From positions 1-64,000 of the forward strand of contig NZ_FNVU01000022.1 in assembly GCF_900107965.1 (NCBI RefSeq): 64,000 nt of DNA, written 5' to 3'. Below, in pieces: positions 11,701 through 18,529 of the stretch. The position numbers and the translations under genes are program-made. Position 1 is the stretch's first letter. Every line of letters starts with the position of its first letter. The stretch is from Actinacidiphila yanglinensis (GTDB lineage Bacteria > Actinomycetota > Actinomycetes > Streptomycetales > Streptomycetaceae). The notes under the pieces are model-generated. The model was not told the DNA's origin. It did no database searches and worked only from the letters and a program-made list of their open reading frames with translations.

Positions 11701-14700
11701 ATCTCCCACGGAGCGCTCGTCACGGGTACGGGGACGGCCGAACTGGACCGCGACTACGGTCCCTTGGCGGGTCCGAAGAAGGTCAAGGACCACGAGCGCG
11801 ACCCCGCGGACACCTCGCAGGTACGCCTCAACCCGCTGTGGTACCGGCTGGAGGACTTCACCCCCGCACTGCTGCAACGTACCGGGGGGAGCTGGCAGTA
11901 CGCCGTCGACGAGGACGGGGAGATCAGCCTCGGCAGCGATCAGGTGCTCGCCCTCATGACGGAGGAGGAACTCCACCAGCTCCTCGACCGGATGCGGCGG
12001 GCCGACCCGGACCTCACGCTGGACGAGCTCAGGACGGCGCTGGAGGACCGGGGTCATCCGACGGTGGCCGCGGGGTTCCGTGCCGACGGCACCACCGCGG
12101 TCCGGCCGGCCCGGATCAGCGGAGAGCTCTCCTACAACCCCGTCTCCCAGGGGTGGGAGCTGAACAACAAGTCCGGGCGCTACATGAGCTTCAAGATCCG
12201 GTCCGGCCTTGATCCCGCGGCAGCGGGGCACTGGCTGGCCAGCACGGCCCGGCGGATCAGCGAGCGGGTCGGCGTGAGCGTCACGCCGGTGCTGTTCAAG
12301 AACGCGGCGGCCTCCGCACCCGCACCGCGGGAGGCGCACGACGAGACGGCACCGGCACCGCGGCAGGAGATCGGGGAGGAGGCCCGGGAGGAGATCCGGG
12401 CGGGCAAGCGGCCCTCGACCGGCGCGTTCGAGGAGGCCACGCCCGCCGGGGACGCGGCAGACGAACACGGGCAGGCGATGCTGGAGTACGCCGAGGCGGC
12501 TCGGGAGGTGGTCGAGGCGGTCACCGCTCTGACAGAGGTCCAGCGACGGGTCGAGGGCGCCGGTTCCTCGGCGGACGCGGGGTCGGCGGCCGTCCGCGGG
12601 GAGCGACTGGCCGCTGCCGAGGAGCGGCTCGACGCCGCCGAGCACCGGATGGTCGATCTCGGGCTCGGGGACCTCTCCGGCCGCGACGACCCGTTGCTCC
12701 CGGCCGGGTTGAGCGAGTTGCCGGCCGGGCGGTTCCGTGCCGTGATGGCGCAGGCGCGCGACGTGCTGGGGGCGCCGCCGGTGGTGTTCGGTTCGCACCG
12801 GGACCTGCGGGCGGCAGGGGACGCCTACGACGCGGCGCGTGTCGCCGTGGCGCAGGAGCTCGTCGCGGGCGGGACGGAAACGGCCCGGGAACTCGCGGCC
12901 GGCTTCTCCGAGGAGCTGGGCACCGACCCCGAGCAGCTCACCGCCGGCATGCTGGAGGTCGCCGGCGTCGACCTGACCGGGTTCTTCCGGGAGGCGGAGC
13001 AGGAACTGGACGCCGAACTGGCGGACCTGAGGGAGGATCTCGACCGGAGGGTCCGTACGGCGAACGCGGCGCAGGCCCTGCTGCTCCTGGACCCGCGGTC
13101 CGCCGGACCGCGCCACCAGGCCCCGACGGAAGCGGAGAGGGAGATCGCCGAGCTCCGGGAACGCATCGGCCGCGGCCAGCGGGAGCTGACGGCGCGGAAG
13201 AAGCAGTTGCTCACCGCACTGCTCGGCTCCTTCGAGGAGGCGTTGCGCGGCGAGGTCACCGAACGGCCGCTGACCGAGGACGAGTGGCGTGCGTACGGGA
13301 GGGACCGCGACCGGATCCTGAGGAAGCTGTCGAAACTGGTCGTGGAGCCGACCGGGCACCGCGGCCACCATGACCTTCTCGGTGCGCGTGTGGGGCGGAA
13401 CCCGCGGTTCGGTGCGAAACGGCAGGACGTCGTGGTCGACGACGTCGCGGACCTCGCCCGCGGTCTGATGGGCTGGGTCGCCGCGAAGCCGAACCGGCAC
13501 CGGGAGAAGGAACTCGCCCTCCGGGTGGAGGCCGAGGGCCATGTCGAGCAGTTGCTCGACATCCTCCTCACCCGTATCCACACGGGCGTGCGGAAACTCC
13601 CCCGCGGCGCGGCGATGCTGCGCGAGATGCGGGAACTCACCTCGCACCTGAACGGGGAGAAACTGGGCGCCTACCTCACCTACTACACCGACGAACTGCC
13701 TCCGGACTCGCGGCATCTGGCGACGACCGTGCCCGAACGCGGCGGCATGGCCGCGGTGTTGGAAGACCCCGCCGCGTTCGACCTGCGGGACAAGACGATG
13801 GTGCTGCACGACCTCATGGAGTACTTCGTGGACTCCGCGCACTATCCGGTCACCTACGGCTCCGGGATGCTGCCCGAGGAGCGGGAACACGACACGCTCA
13901 GCACGGCCCGCGTCGATGGCGAGGGCCACCGGACCCATGCCACCCAGGACCGCGGGCAGAACGTCCTCAAGTCCGGCCGGCGGCACCCCTCGACGCGGAA
14001 CGAGAACGCGCGGTCGACCATCCTCGCGCGTGCGCTGAACCTCCCCGTGTGGGCGGGGCAGTCCTTCACCGCGATGCGCATGTTCAAACTCGCCGAGTGG
14101 TTCGGGGCGTCGCGGCAGGAGACGGCGGCGGTCGCCTGGGGGATCTTCTCCTTCTGGCGACTGCACTACGACCACCGGGAGGAACTGGCCGCCCACACGC
14201 TCCACGAGACCCTCGACATCGCCCAGAACTTCGGGGTGCCCTACTCCCTGCATCATCAGGCGGCCGGGCTGCCCCAGGTCACGGTCGACGCCCTCGTCGC
14301 GGAAGTCCGCACGGACGCCGCGGAGTTCGCGCGGCTGGCGGAACGCGCGCACCGGGCGATCGACGGGTTCACCGGCCGGGGCGTGCCCGCACCGATCGCG
14401 AAGGAGGTGCGGGCGCTGCGCGGGGTGGTCGCGGAACTGTCCGACAGCGCGCGGGCGATCGAGGAAGGAGCGGGCTCGCTCCGGACGCGGTCGCGGGCGG
14501 AGCCCCCCTCCTTCGACCCGGCGTGCTCCGGCCGGGCGGCGCAGGGCCGTACACGGCTCACGCCGGCCGCCGTCGTGGCCGTCATCCGGATGGTCGACCA
14601 GCACCAGCGGGGAGCGCGGGCCCGCGCGTCCCTGGTGTCCGCCTCGAACCTGCTCAGGGCCGCCGGTCTGTACGGCGGTTCGCGGGACCACGGGGTGGAC

Positions 14701-15573
14701 CCCCGCGTCGAGGGCTGGGCGGTGGGCCGTGACCTCACGGTCACGGCGGAGCGGTTCGGCCTGCAGGAGCGCGCGCAGGAGCAGCAGCCGGCGCCCGCCG
14801 GACCGCGGAGCGGCAAGGAAGCGGAGTCCTTCCGGCGCTTCAGCCGGCCCTTCGCCCACACGTCACGGTCGTACGGCTACGAGGTCGGTGACGCCGGGAC
14901 CGTTCTGCTGCCCGACGGCGTCGCCCTGCGCGGGCACTGGGTACGGTTCGGCGACGACTTCCTGCACGACCGCGGGTACCTGCTGCGGGGCGACAACGGC
15001 TGGATCGGGCGCGTCGCGAACTGGGACGAGCTGCGGCAGATCCTCCCGCCGGACGCGGCCCCGTACGCGCTCGCGACCGACGCGGCGCGCATGTACGCCG
15101 TTCCCGTCGAGGGCGGCGGGCGCGCGGTGGTGCTCTCGCTGACCGAGGAGGGCGCGGCCCCGGGCGGGCGGGCGGCCACGACGGAACCGGCGGCTTCCGG
15201 GCCGCTCAGGTACCGGGACCGCATCGCGCTCGCGAAGCGCGCGTGGCAGGGGACGGCGGCCGACGAGGTGGCGGAGCTGGAACGCACCTTGCTGGCGGCC
15301 GGTCCGGGTGCGCGGTCGCTCGTGATCGGCGCGGTGCCCGGCGAGCAGCTGTGGGCCGTGAACATCGCGGGCGGCGTGCGCTGGCTGGAGCAGGGGACGG
15401 GGCGGATCACCGAGCCGCCGCGGACCGCGCCGGCCGGGAGTGAGGTGCTGTCGATCGACCTCGACCCGCGGGCCAGGCTGATCCGTCCGGACCCGAGGTT
15501 GCTCGCCGCGGGCGGAGAGGCGGCGCGCTTCTGCGAACTCGGCCTCGGCACGGACCTGCGGCACGTCGTGTGA
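2797..15573 (+). CDS. Giant WXG-led multidomain ESX effector (two M91-like zincins, GT44-like glucosyltransferase)
   Basis: This 4,258-residue protein starts at ATG after GAGGA with 8-base spacing. In order I see: a WXG100-like helical hairpin (WPG at 41-43); a glycine-rich hydrophobic stretch (~105-140); a disordered Pro/Gly linker (~190-710) ending in GHD/GHE repeats (~628-708); helical regions; three ~50-residue helical repeats (~1378-1541); a zincin core with HELIH at 1717-1721 followed by TENRIRAE, as in NleD-like M91 peptidases; a TGYGN module (1853-1857); a TcdA/TcdB-like glucosyltransferase (~1950-2260) with DVD at 2072-2074; a second zincin core, HELVH at 2423-2427; a second TGYGN module (2615-2619); two ~155-residue repeats (2808-2960, 3009-3166); coiled-coil-like helices; and an unrecognised domain (~3620-3825). 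There are only two cysteines (3910, 4246). Its place beside eccC suggests it is an ESX substrate. Targets and activity are inference. Confidence 0.9.
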   Translation: MADYDVTPIRALAQQWIQNSEDLFGHMAAIDGSMNTMAGGWPGKAGQAAQVVWDGSGQGGPSILAELVNAASVANEIGQAINNYADELQKTIKEINKQHLIEALAAIFGLILGGVTLGLAGILGEIAAAVGELVARLATSIESIAMSAEALGSVATFVTDQVINVAITLGTDISSQSIASRIVGGPNTIDWSGEGINLALGVWAGFGMHGGEHFDADGANVEVPKVPRTPSGEGVPDVTPHVPTTSTPSADVGGLHLPPGVDGGITGARGLTSVPMNSVVETDHAPLPGAGPGGPVVGTPRTDIGGPRAAAPVPDGSHPDAGGPGRTSPTQVPGTSVTDIGGANPPVRQVASGADGGRPPHTVRGDAGPTPGIETSVGGRTDAMRGTLNAGRGDAGSAPGNAHAGRDGADTLAGKPNAFLDASPRGAGGGEAAVHGGAGAAHEATGGSGTPLRAGTTEGPGTRPAGTPAGSEGRGGGDAVAPAPGRPAGSAGPDGSAPGGRDVPQGGREVVGAGAEPNSGSGVPSSGELHAGGTPPTGRHRSATGTETDAAATGREDTRWETSAAPGTLEGAGHRDGALMSPASEAPPGRPHDVGAGGPAAARGDAGGHADGHEAARATESAGTPSRPGHDQAVQPAHDPGPAARDGAQAAHDRGLTGHDGTRPAHDRGPTGHDPVPAAAHHAPGSGAAATPGHEPPRPGHEPAHPDPDGAKSAQWTAFKERQAEQNRPLVEAEDRLDLDRAGLDAAWREGHATFARHDLFDGGGVPKDGIEAASARWQWRADITRAFRDEIDRTGHVSSEAYDHILGNAKASAYKYLVRADRFGRFEVRFKQQLEEYRANRFAHADDLPAFGTAPTRYAYDHGLGAYVKDDGKVYGHPQEDTGPGRGRIAEDAGTDVTVDHFRDRSHDFNALEQFYLHKRDELARILAEFLRDPERTGGLPASTGRRIEGILDDAPQDISRLADREHDISVATKEEFDDIVRWNAKDGEMTDDVAERVRLDFRRDLRADHDLVFAHGDGDGPRALWELTSARAIDDLPGRIAREQFVRSRVGEETLHAEHRLAQLGEDFQAHFGDGGRQRVTGAYLDAVRTGADRHFTERWGADGKAGDAGVQWADARDRLRSSLPARIRHEGDLQAVVGASAHDFHEIVGHPGSSESAHLYEDTLSRLGDDFRTERVARYDELFATEGHRTDAWLAHESHHEDGFQQRLDHLQDGDYFPDVRSVNYPAFRDWRADQRATPGETAPDHPDPIPSRTPDHPEPAPSRPAVPDDDAHGAAAADRDARTGTEGPAPHPGEHAADQLQVTADPVPAERGTAGVRPAVDHGPREAARAERGETAGSRREEHEPPQESARDDVRDGLRDDLGDGARILDPRAEVHRLLREATQFTFSDAQVDHARQELLEEDPSLADLPVRVQATLVGAALVRPERELVSAVTGRLLERTGRYPDSGEIHRAHQQLQEQFPDEFGQFTQEQRAGIVTAHLLDQRALTDEVRERLEGQHVTLPQVSSAHGRLVARYGSEFGHLDLQARADIVAGTLPAHLSGTDAVAGAVPAASEARVAAGQHEWKGWGKRTKKSTGTPVQPVLRDEESGFPGISVRWDPEVDPTFLLTVQAQLRRIAERPVGKALLEGIGNSGTTSRLPAWQQAKVKIQRVGAGTVIGDGPRFMAHGGNVTMPINGEAASDRERGTLSLVKYNPNAWETADGLRPPFIGLAHELIHVWRNLNGRSAVGAADDEGQVVGFREAAELEITENRIRAEHGLAPRRTYTGVVSGARDDSALGPVEPGPSAPVRAGLEHVRGREHTYVPFAWGRKGKLSAEAQRLLDATAARLVEAGVRNWRQGVPLPKVRATGYGNSTRSREEVPRAVETGGLRARYVGDALRGRVEALLRDVPGPKPSAGDFAIDRVSGGRREDVLARAGVSDRAQEDALAKVGRSVTVTVDHDQPQVVLGGPGEHPVEVAKNLHFVWLGGELSEAARRNLDRWREAAGRADWSVHLWTDRSAWQANAGHFDGLSAAGWHVHDTPDALFAAEDSTAREMLDLARGHGAFAVASDAIRYGALRRFGGASVDVDIAPGSVRLPEEPFVMDRDGLPFFAPSVRDRGHLEFVLDRIEDQAAEWGVPVPPRDEEPLARASDHQYGIGDLDNNLIVAPAGSAFVDDLLAHLRAPHTPGFPATAGDLRQDGPEVTGPPHVKRRLEQFLGHRWPTGSEYDGSGGRVSYATAFRRHHLTFDPAQRAMWRGLDLLTAESEHQEHLPAAASADTPVPETARTPEPGQETTGVHQPAAQVEFGPSATPSEERLVQREGTDDTSGEPATRFGLASFGEEYKGPMTAGMVARMLAGYRAVSTDAEVRGLLDEVAPLVEEISYLGPGAVGTVPRMYWPRGQETPGSGGHTAHPDSGTRIVLSATPYVEDQIATLVHELVHVSVHRRYGNEENADPALLDAPGSVRRFEAYVRSRVVQLVRLLPTSGMPQGWREASRDKLVVHVGTGPTREYDGVLAQLLIWSDLYGDVRSDYHRLVGDLVAETRAWRAAGSVTLPQAVVEDDGVDSLRAAAVSPVAHPPHVQVTFAEGERTTVAGDGLDVVDAFARTVARTAEHHARRGLPLPEVVVTGYGNGARLPRIGGEADPGTAGAGRAAAVADAFRTSLLRASRDQPAPVPAGVRITAVTAERAALPPGTADEGYRQNLKARRTAVIEMIEHAAGFDPFASEERFAQREHEQENGQGQAPEQVAEPIPRRTVAAVPRVAAEPVGSARQAPGEPVTRATESPQAARKSVSLDDLYGPAVQPKTVKRAEKDDGEPARVRLNPLWYPLDDFEPALLERDGVWVYAIDEEGRVFLGSEDVWSIAGEEERQELLAGLRTVRPELTEGELRESLNDQGVPTVGAGFDASGATVVGSARVGGELFRDPLTGRWTIDASSRYVGDVVRPGVPADTVTRWVRNAADRISSVLGMPILARSAGQPTISHGALVTGTGTAELDRDYGPLAGPKKVKDHERDPADTSQVRLNPLWYRLEDFTPALLQRTGGSWQYAVDEDGEISLGSDQVLALMTEEELHQLLDRMRRADPDLTLDELRTALEDRGHPTVAAGFRADGTTAVRPARISGELSYNPVSQGWELNNKSGRYMSFKIRSGLDPAAAGHWLASTARRISERVGVSVTPVLFKNAAASAPAPREAHDETAPAPRQEIGEEAREEIRAGKRPSTGAFEEATPAGDAADEHGQAMLEYAEAAREVVEAVTALTEVQRRVEGAGSSADAGSAAVRGERLAAAEERLDAAEHRMVDLGLGDLSGRDDPLLPAGLSELPAGRFRAVMAQARDVLGAPPVVFGSHRDLRAAGDAYDAARVAVAQELVAGGTETARELAAGFSEELGTDPEQLTAGMLEVAGVDLTGFFREAEQELDAELADLREDLDRRVRTANAAQALLLLDPRSAGPRHQAPTEAEREIAELRERIGRGQRELTARKKQLLTALLGSFEEALRGEVTERPLTEDEWRAYGRDRDRILRKLSKLVVEPTGHRGHHDLLGARVGRNPRFGAKRQDVVVDDVADLARGLMGWVAAKPNRHREKELALRVEAEGHVEQLLDILLTRIHTGVRKLPRGAAMLREMRELTSHLNGEKLGAYLTYYTDELPPDSRHLATTVPERGGMAAVLEDPAAFDLRDKTMVLHDLMEYFVDSAHYPVTYGSGMLPEEREHDTLSTARVDGEGHRTHATQDRGQNVLKSGRRHPSTRNENARSTILARALNLPVWAGQSFTAMRMFKLAEWFGASRQETAAVAWGIFSFWRLHYDHREELAAHTLHETLDIAQNFGVPYSLHHQAAGLPQVTVDALVAEVRTDAAEFARLAERAHRAIDGFTGRGVPAPIAKEVRALRGVVAELSDSARAIEEGAGSLRTRSRAEPPSFDPACSGRAAQGRTRLTPAAVVAVIRMVDQHQRGARARASLVSASNLLRAAGLYGGSRDHGVDPRVEGWAVGRDLTVTAERFGLQERAQEQQPAPAGPRSGKEAESFRRFSRPFAHTSRSYGYEVGDAGTVLLPDGVALRGHWVRFGDDFLHDRGYLLRGDNGWIGRVANWDELRQILPPDAAPYALATDAARMYAVPVEGGGRAVVLSLTEEGAAPGGRAATTEPAASGPLRYRDRIALAKRAWQGTAADEVAELERTLLAAGPGARSLVIGAVPGEQLWAVNIAGGVRWLEQGTGRITEPPRTAPAGSEVLSIDLDPRARLIRPDPRLLAAGGEAARFCELGLGTDLRHVV

Positions 15574-15599
15574 GGCGTGTCCGGTGACGGCCGCGTTCT

Positions 15600-15631
15600 C
15601 CGGCCCCGGCACGTACGAGTGCTGGGGCCGG
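15600..15631. terminator. Hairpin between convergent giant effector and YbaB-like gene
   Basis: A 13-base arm at 15600-15612 pairs with 15619-15631 around a GTACGA loop, with one mismatch in the stem. It lies between two convergent genes, so it can serve as a bidirectional terminator. Confidence 0.7.
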
Positions 15632-15651
15632 GTGGGCGTCGCGCGGACGCG

Positions 15652-15987
15652 TCAGGGCGCCGGGTCGCTTAGCTCGTCGCGGATCGACTCCAGCACCGGC
15701 AGGAGGCGTGCCCGATGCCGCTCGGCCAGGGTCCGCCGGGCGTCACGGACGGCGGCGACGACGAGGTCGGCCAGCCCCCGCGCGTTGCCCGGGTCGGCCG
15801 CGACGGGGGAGATCACCAGATCCTCCACCGTACCCTTGCCGTTGAGGGTCACCCGCACCAGGCCACCGCCCGCCGTCCCCTGGACGGTCAGCGCGCCCGC
15901 ATCGTCCTGGGCCCGGACCAGGTCCTGCTGGAGCTGGTGGGTGCTGGTGAGCAGTCGCCTGATGGTCGCGTCGTCGTCGAGGTCCAT
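15652..15987 (-). CDS. YbaB/EbfC-like nucleoid-associated protein
   Basis: A 111-residue protein with the YbaB/EbfC pattern: an N-terminal helix rich in Gln, Arg and Asp (LLTSTHQLQQDLVRAQ), then GLVRVTLNGKGTVEDLVI, the central strand region typical of the family, and a C-terminal helix with many Arg and Glu. Family members bind DNA as dimers. I chose the internal ATG because GGAG sits 7 bases upstream; a longer frame to 16050 has no such site and an atypical N-terminus. Small YbaB-like proteins are often encoded in actinobacterial ESX clusters, so it probably belongs to the island even though it is convergent with the effector. Its role there is unknown. Confidence 0.75.
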   Translation of the reverse strand: MDLDDDATIRRLLTSTHQLQQDLVRAQDDAGALTVQGTAGGGLVRVTLNGKGTVEDLVISPVAADPGNARGLADLVVAAVRDARRTLAERHRARLLPVLESIRDELSDPAP

Positions 15988-16204
15988 CTCCGGGCTCCGA
16001 TCATGAGGGGCCGCGGTGCGAGCGGCCGTTCGCCGAACGTGCGCCGGCACGCGAGGTGCGAGCGCCGATCGCGGTCGGACATGCCGTACGGCGCAACGGT
16101 GTTCACCGGTGCGCCGTCAGGTCCGGTCGGGCCAGGTCAGGGCTTCGGACTCGCGGGGGAGCACCACCGTGGTTCCCCCCGCGCGCCCCGGTCGGCCCGC
16201 CGGC

Positions 16205-17077
16205 TCAGTCCTTGCTCCACTTCTGGTTGGAGGTGCCGGCGCAGTCCCACAGCTGGAGTGCGGTGCCGTTGGCGGTCTTGCCGTCGACGACGTCGACGCA
16301 CATACCGGCGACGGTGTCGACCAGGTCGTAAGAGCTGTTGAGCTCGAACTTCTGCGCCCAACCGCCGTTGCAGCCGACGAGTTGGATGGGAGTCCCCTCC
16401 TGTTCGGAGGCCCCCGCGATGTCCATGCAGAGGCCGTAGATCCGCGCGGTGCCGTCGGAGCGGAAGTCGATCTTCTGCCACGATCCGCCGTCGCAGTCGT
16501 CGATCTCCAGGCGGGTGCCGTCGGTGGCGGCGCTGCTCCGGTGCCCGGCGGCGGATACGCAGCGGCCGCTGGCGTGGCCCACGACGGTGACGCCCGGGTA
16601 GTCGACCGGCTGGTCCTCGACCCGGGTACTGCCCGAACGTGCGGCGCCGGAGCCGCTGTTCGTGCCCGTGGGTGATGGCGCGGTCGACGTGCCGGGGGTC
16701 GGCGCGGCGCCGGTGCCGCCCGACGTGCCTGTGCCGCCCGGGTCGGTGCCGCCGCTGCTCAGGGTCCTGCCGCGTTCCGTGTGGCCCGGCTCGGGCGAGA
16801 TCGTGGACGGTGTCGCACGCGAGGCGGTCGGCGAGGCGGAGACCTTCGCGGAGGCGTCGGTCTTGTGGTCGGAGCCGGAGGGTATCCGCGAGACCGCGAA
16901 GACGACGGCCAGCACGACCGCGGTGACACCGACCGCACCCAGGATCCACGTCCAGGGCCGCGGGCCGGACCCCCTGCCTTCCGGGTGCTGCGTGGAGCGC
17001 CGCAGGAACGCGTTCGCGAAGCGCGAGGAGGCTCCGTCCAGGAGTGCGGGGTCCTGCGGATTTCGTTGGGGCGGCAC
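16205..17077 (-). CDS. Membrane-anchored ricin-type beta-trefoil lectin
   Basis: A 290-residue protein starting at GTG 5 bases after GGGAG. It has a short cytoplasmic N-terminus, one transmembrane segment (~41-63, WTWILGAVGVTAVVLAVVF), a Ser/Thr/Gly/Pro-rich extracytoplasmic linker (~70-165), and a ricin B-type domain to the end. The domain shows three Q-W-type repeats (SWQKI, GWAQKF, NQKW) and paired cysteines. Such domains bind carbohydrates; here the lectin would be displayed outside the membrane on a flexible stalk. No enzyme domain accompanies it. It ends about 220 bases from the YbaB-like gene and may be the outermost gene of the ESX region. Its ligand is unknown. Confidence 0.85.
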   Translation of the reverse strand: MPPQRNPQDPALLDGASSRFANAFLRRSTQHPEGRGSGPRPWTWILGAVGVTAVVLAVVFAVSRIPSGSDHKTDASAKVSASPTASRATPSTISPEPGHTERGRTLSSGGTDPGGTGTSGGTGAAPTPGTSTAPSPTGTNSGSGAARSGSTRVEDQPVDYPGVTVVGHASGRCVSAAGHRSSAATDGTRLEIDDCDGGSWQKIDFRSDGTARIYGLCMDIAGASEQEGTPIQLVGCNGGWAQKFELNSSYDLVDTVAGMCVDVVDGKTANGTALQLWDCAGTSNQKWSKD

Positions 17078-18529
17078 TTCGTCTCCCGTGACGTCGGAAA
17101 GCGGGGGTGTTGATCGGACGGCGGGGGAGCCAACCGCCGGAGCGATCCGGCGCGTTCTCCCGGCCGGACGGCGAGCCGGCCGCACGCCGCGTCCCGTCCG
17201 CTCCGGCGCGGGCGCGCCCCGCACGTGTCCCGTGAATACGCAGTCGACGCTACCGGTGCGTCGAATGCCCACCGCTGAATTACCCCGCACCGAAGGGCCG
17301 TTGTTCCCGCACTTTCGGGCAGGCGTCCGCCGCGGCGATCACATGGTCCTCTTCGTCGAGTGAATTCCGGGGTGTCGGCCGGCCACATTCCCGATATCCG
17401 GGATTGTCGCATCAGGACATTGTCCGGGGCCCCTTTCCCTTGACTTCCCTTGACCTCCCTTGACGCGCGCCGCAGCCCGACCCGATCACGGGTGGAGGCG
17501 GGCGAGAGGCAGCGGGGCGAGGTGCGTGGGCGGCACGTCCCGAGAGCGCCGCAACGCGGCCGGCAGCCGAAAACCCCTTGCTCCTCGGTCCCCCTGCTTG
17601 GGTGGGATGCGGGGGTTTCGGCGGTGGGAGCGGACAGCTTGGCGGTTTCGGGTGTGCGGGCCGCGGTGCGGTCCTGACGGCGCCGGTGTCGGAGGTGGCG
17701 TGCCGGTCCACCTGGCCGACGCTCACGGGGAGACTCCGCACCCGCCGCCGCTGGAGGCGGGGTGCTACGCCGTCGACACCGCGCCGTACGGCCACGATCT
17801 ACGGCAGCCGGCTCGGTCGCGCCGTCATGACCAGCCCGGAGAAGGAGACGGGGCAACTGGTCCGGCTCGCCGAGGGCACCCCCCGGCGAGGACTGGACCT
17901 CCGGCACCTACTACGAGCGCCGCCGCCTCGCCTGCGCGCCCTGACCGCCGACTTGCTGTACGCGCCCCGGGGCCTCGTGGGCCTGTGGGAGTTTGCCATC
18001 ACACCGGAGCCGCCGACTGATCCCGGCCGGCTTGCCGGAGACGGTCCGTCGCGACGACGAGACTCCGGGACCGGGACTCCCGAACCTGTTACCTGAGATG
18101 GCGTCACATATGTGCCAGGCGGCTGGTCATGCCGTGCACTCTGGCGGTCGGCTCGGAGCGGGCCAGGGCAGCGGGATGCCAGGCGACGGTGCGTTGCCGT
18201 GAGCGGCGAGGATGCGGGCCCGGTGAGGGTGAGCGGGTCCCGATAATGCTTTTCTCGGCGCAAGGCCGACCCGTCCGTCGGCGCCGAGCGGTCATCGGGT
18301 GATGCGGGAGGGCGTGCTGGTGGTCAACGCCGCGGGCCGCCTCGGCAGGACAGCGGCACAGGGTCCGACAGCTTCTTCCGACTGACGCTCTCTTGCCATG
18401 TCCAACAACATTGCGGCGATGCTTAATTCCCGATGGGGATGTGACGTTTCGCCCAGCTCGTTGACCTGTCGCACTGCACCGTGACGGCCCCATACTCCGG
18501 GATCTGGTACCGACGGGTGAAGGAGCACG
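17078..18529. other. Gene-poor stretch with no convincing intact gene
   Basis: About 1.45 kb between the lectin and the aldo-keto reductase. Open frames exist on both strands, but their products are rich in Arg, Pro and Gly without recognisable motifs, as expected of shadow frames in high-GC DNA. The only recognisable trace is the decayed reductase tail listed at 17800-17944. The segment just upstream of 18530 should hold the promoter of the reductase, but I see no clear -35/-10 pair. Confidence 0.5.
17800..17944 (+). pseudogene. Decayed C-terminal tail of a short-chain dehydrogenase
   Basis: One frame reads SPEKETGQLVRLAEGTP. After a run of six C residues, the neighbouring frame continues GEDWTSGTYYERRRLACAP and stops. 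Joined, these resemble the last residues of actinobacterial SDR enzymes, where a Leu-rich helix is followed by a Gly-x-Tyr-Tyr strand. No Rossmann fold or catalytic Tyr-Lys is present nearby. I read this as a frameshifted remnant; it could be a chance resemblance. Confidence 0.3.

Noticed and set aside
8416..14859. A 2,147-codon open frame on the minus strand
   Set aside because: Entirely opposite the effector gene, low-complexity Arg/Gly/Leu composition, no ribosome site or domain; a shadow frame of high-GC DNA.
17578..18096. Open frame of 172 codons on the plus strand and overlapping frames on the minus strand
   Set aside because: Composition is Arg/Pro/Gly-rich with no domain except the short SDR-like tail; no good start.
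18461..18496. TTGACC and CATACT as a promoter for the aldo-keto reductase
   Set aside because: Spacing of 24 bases is too long for a sigma-70-type promoter.
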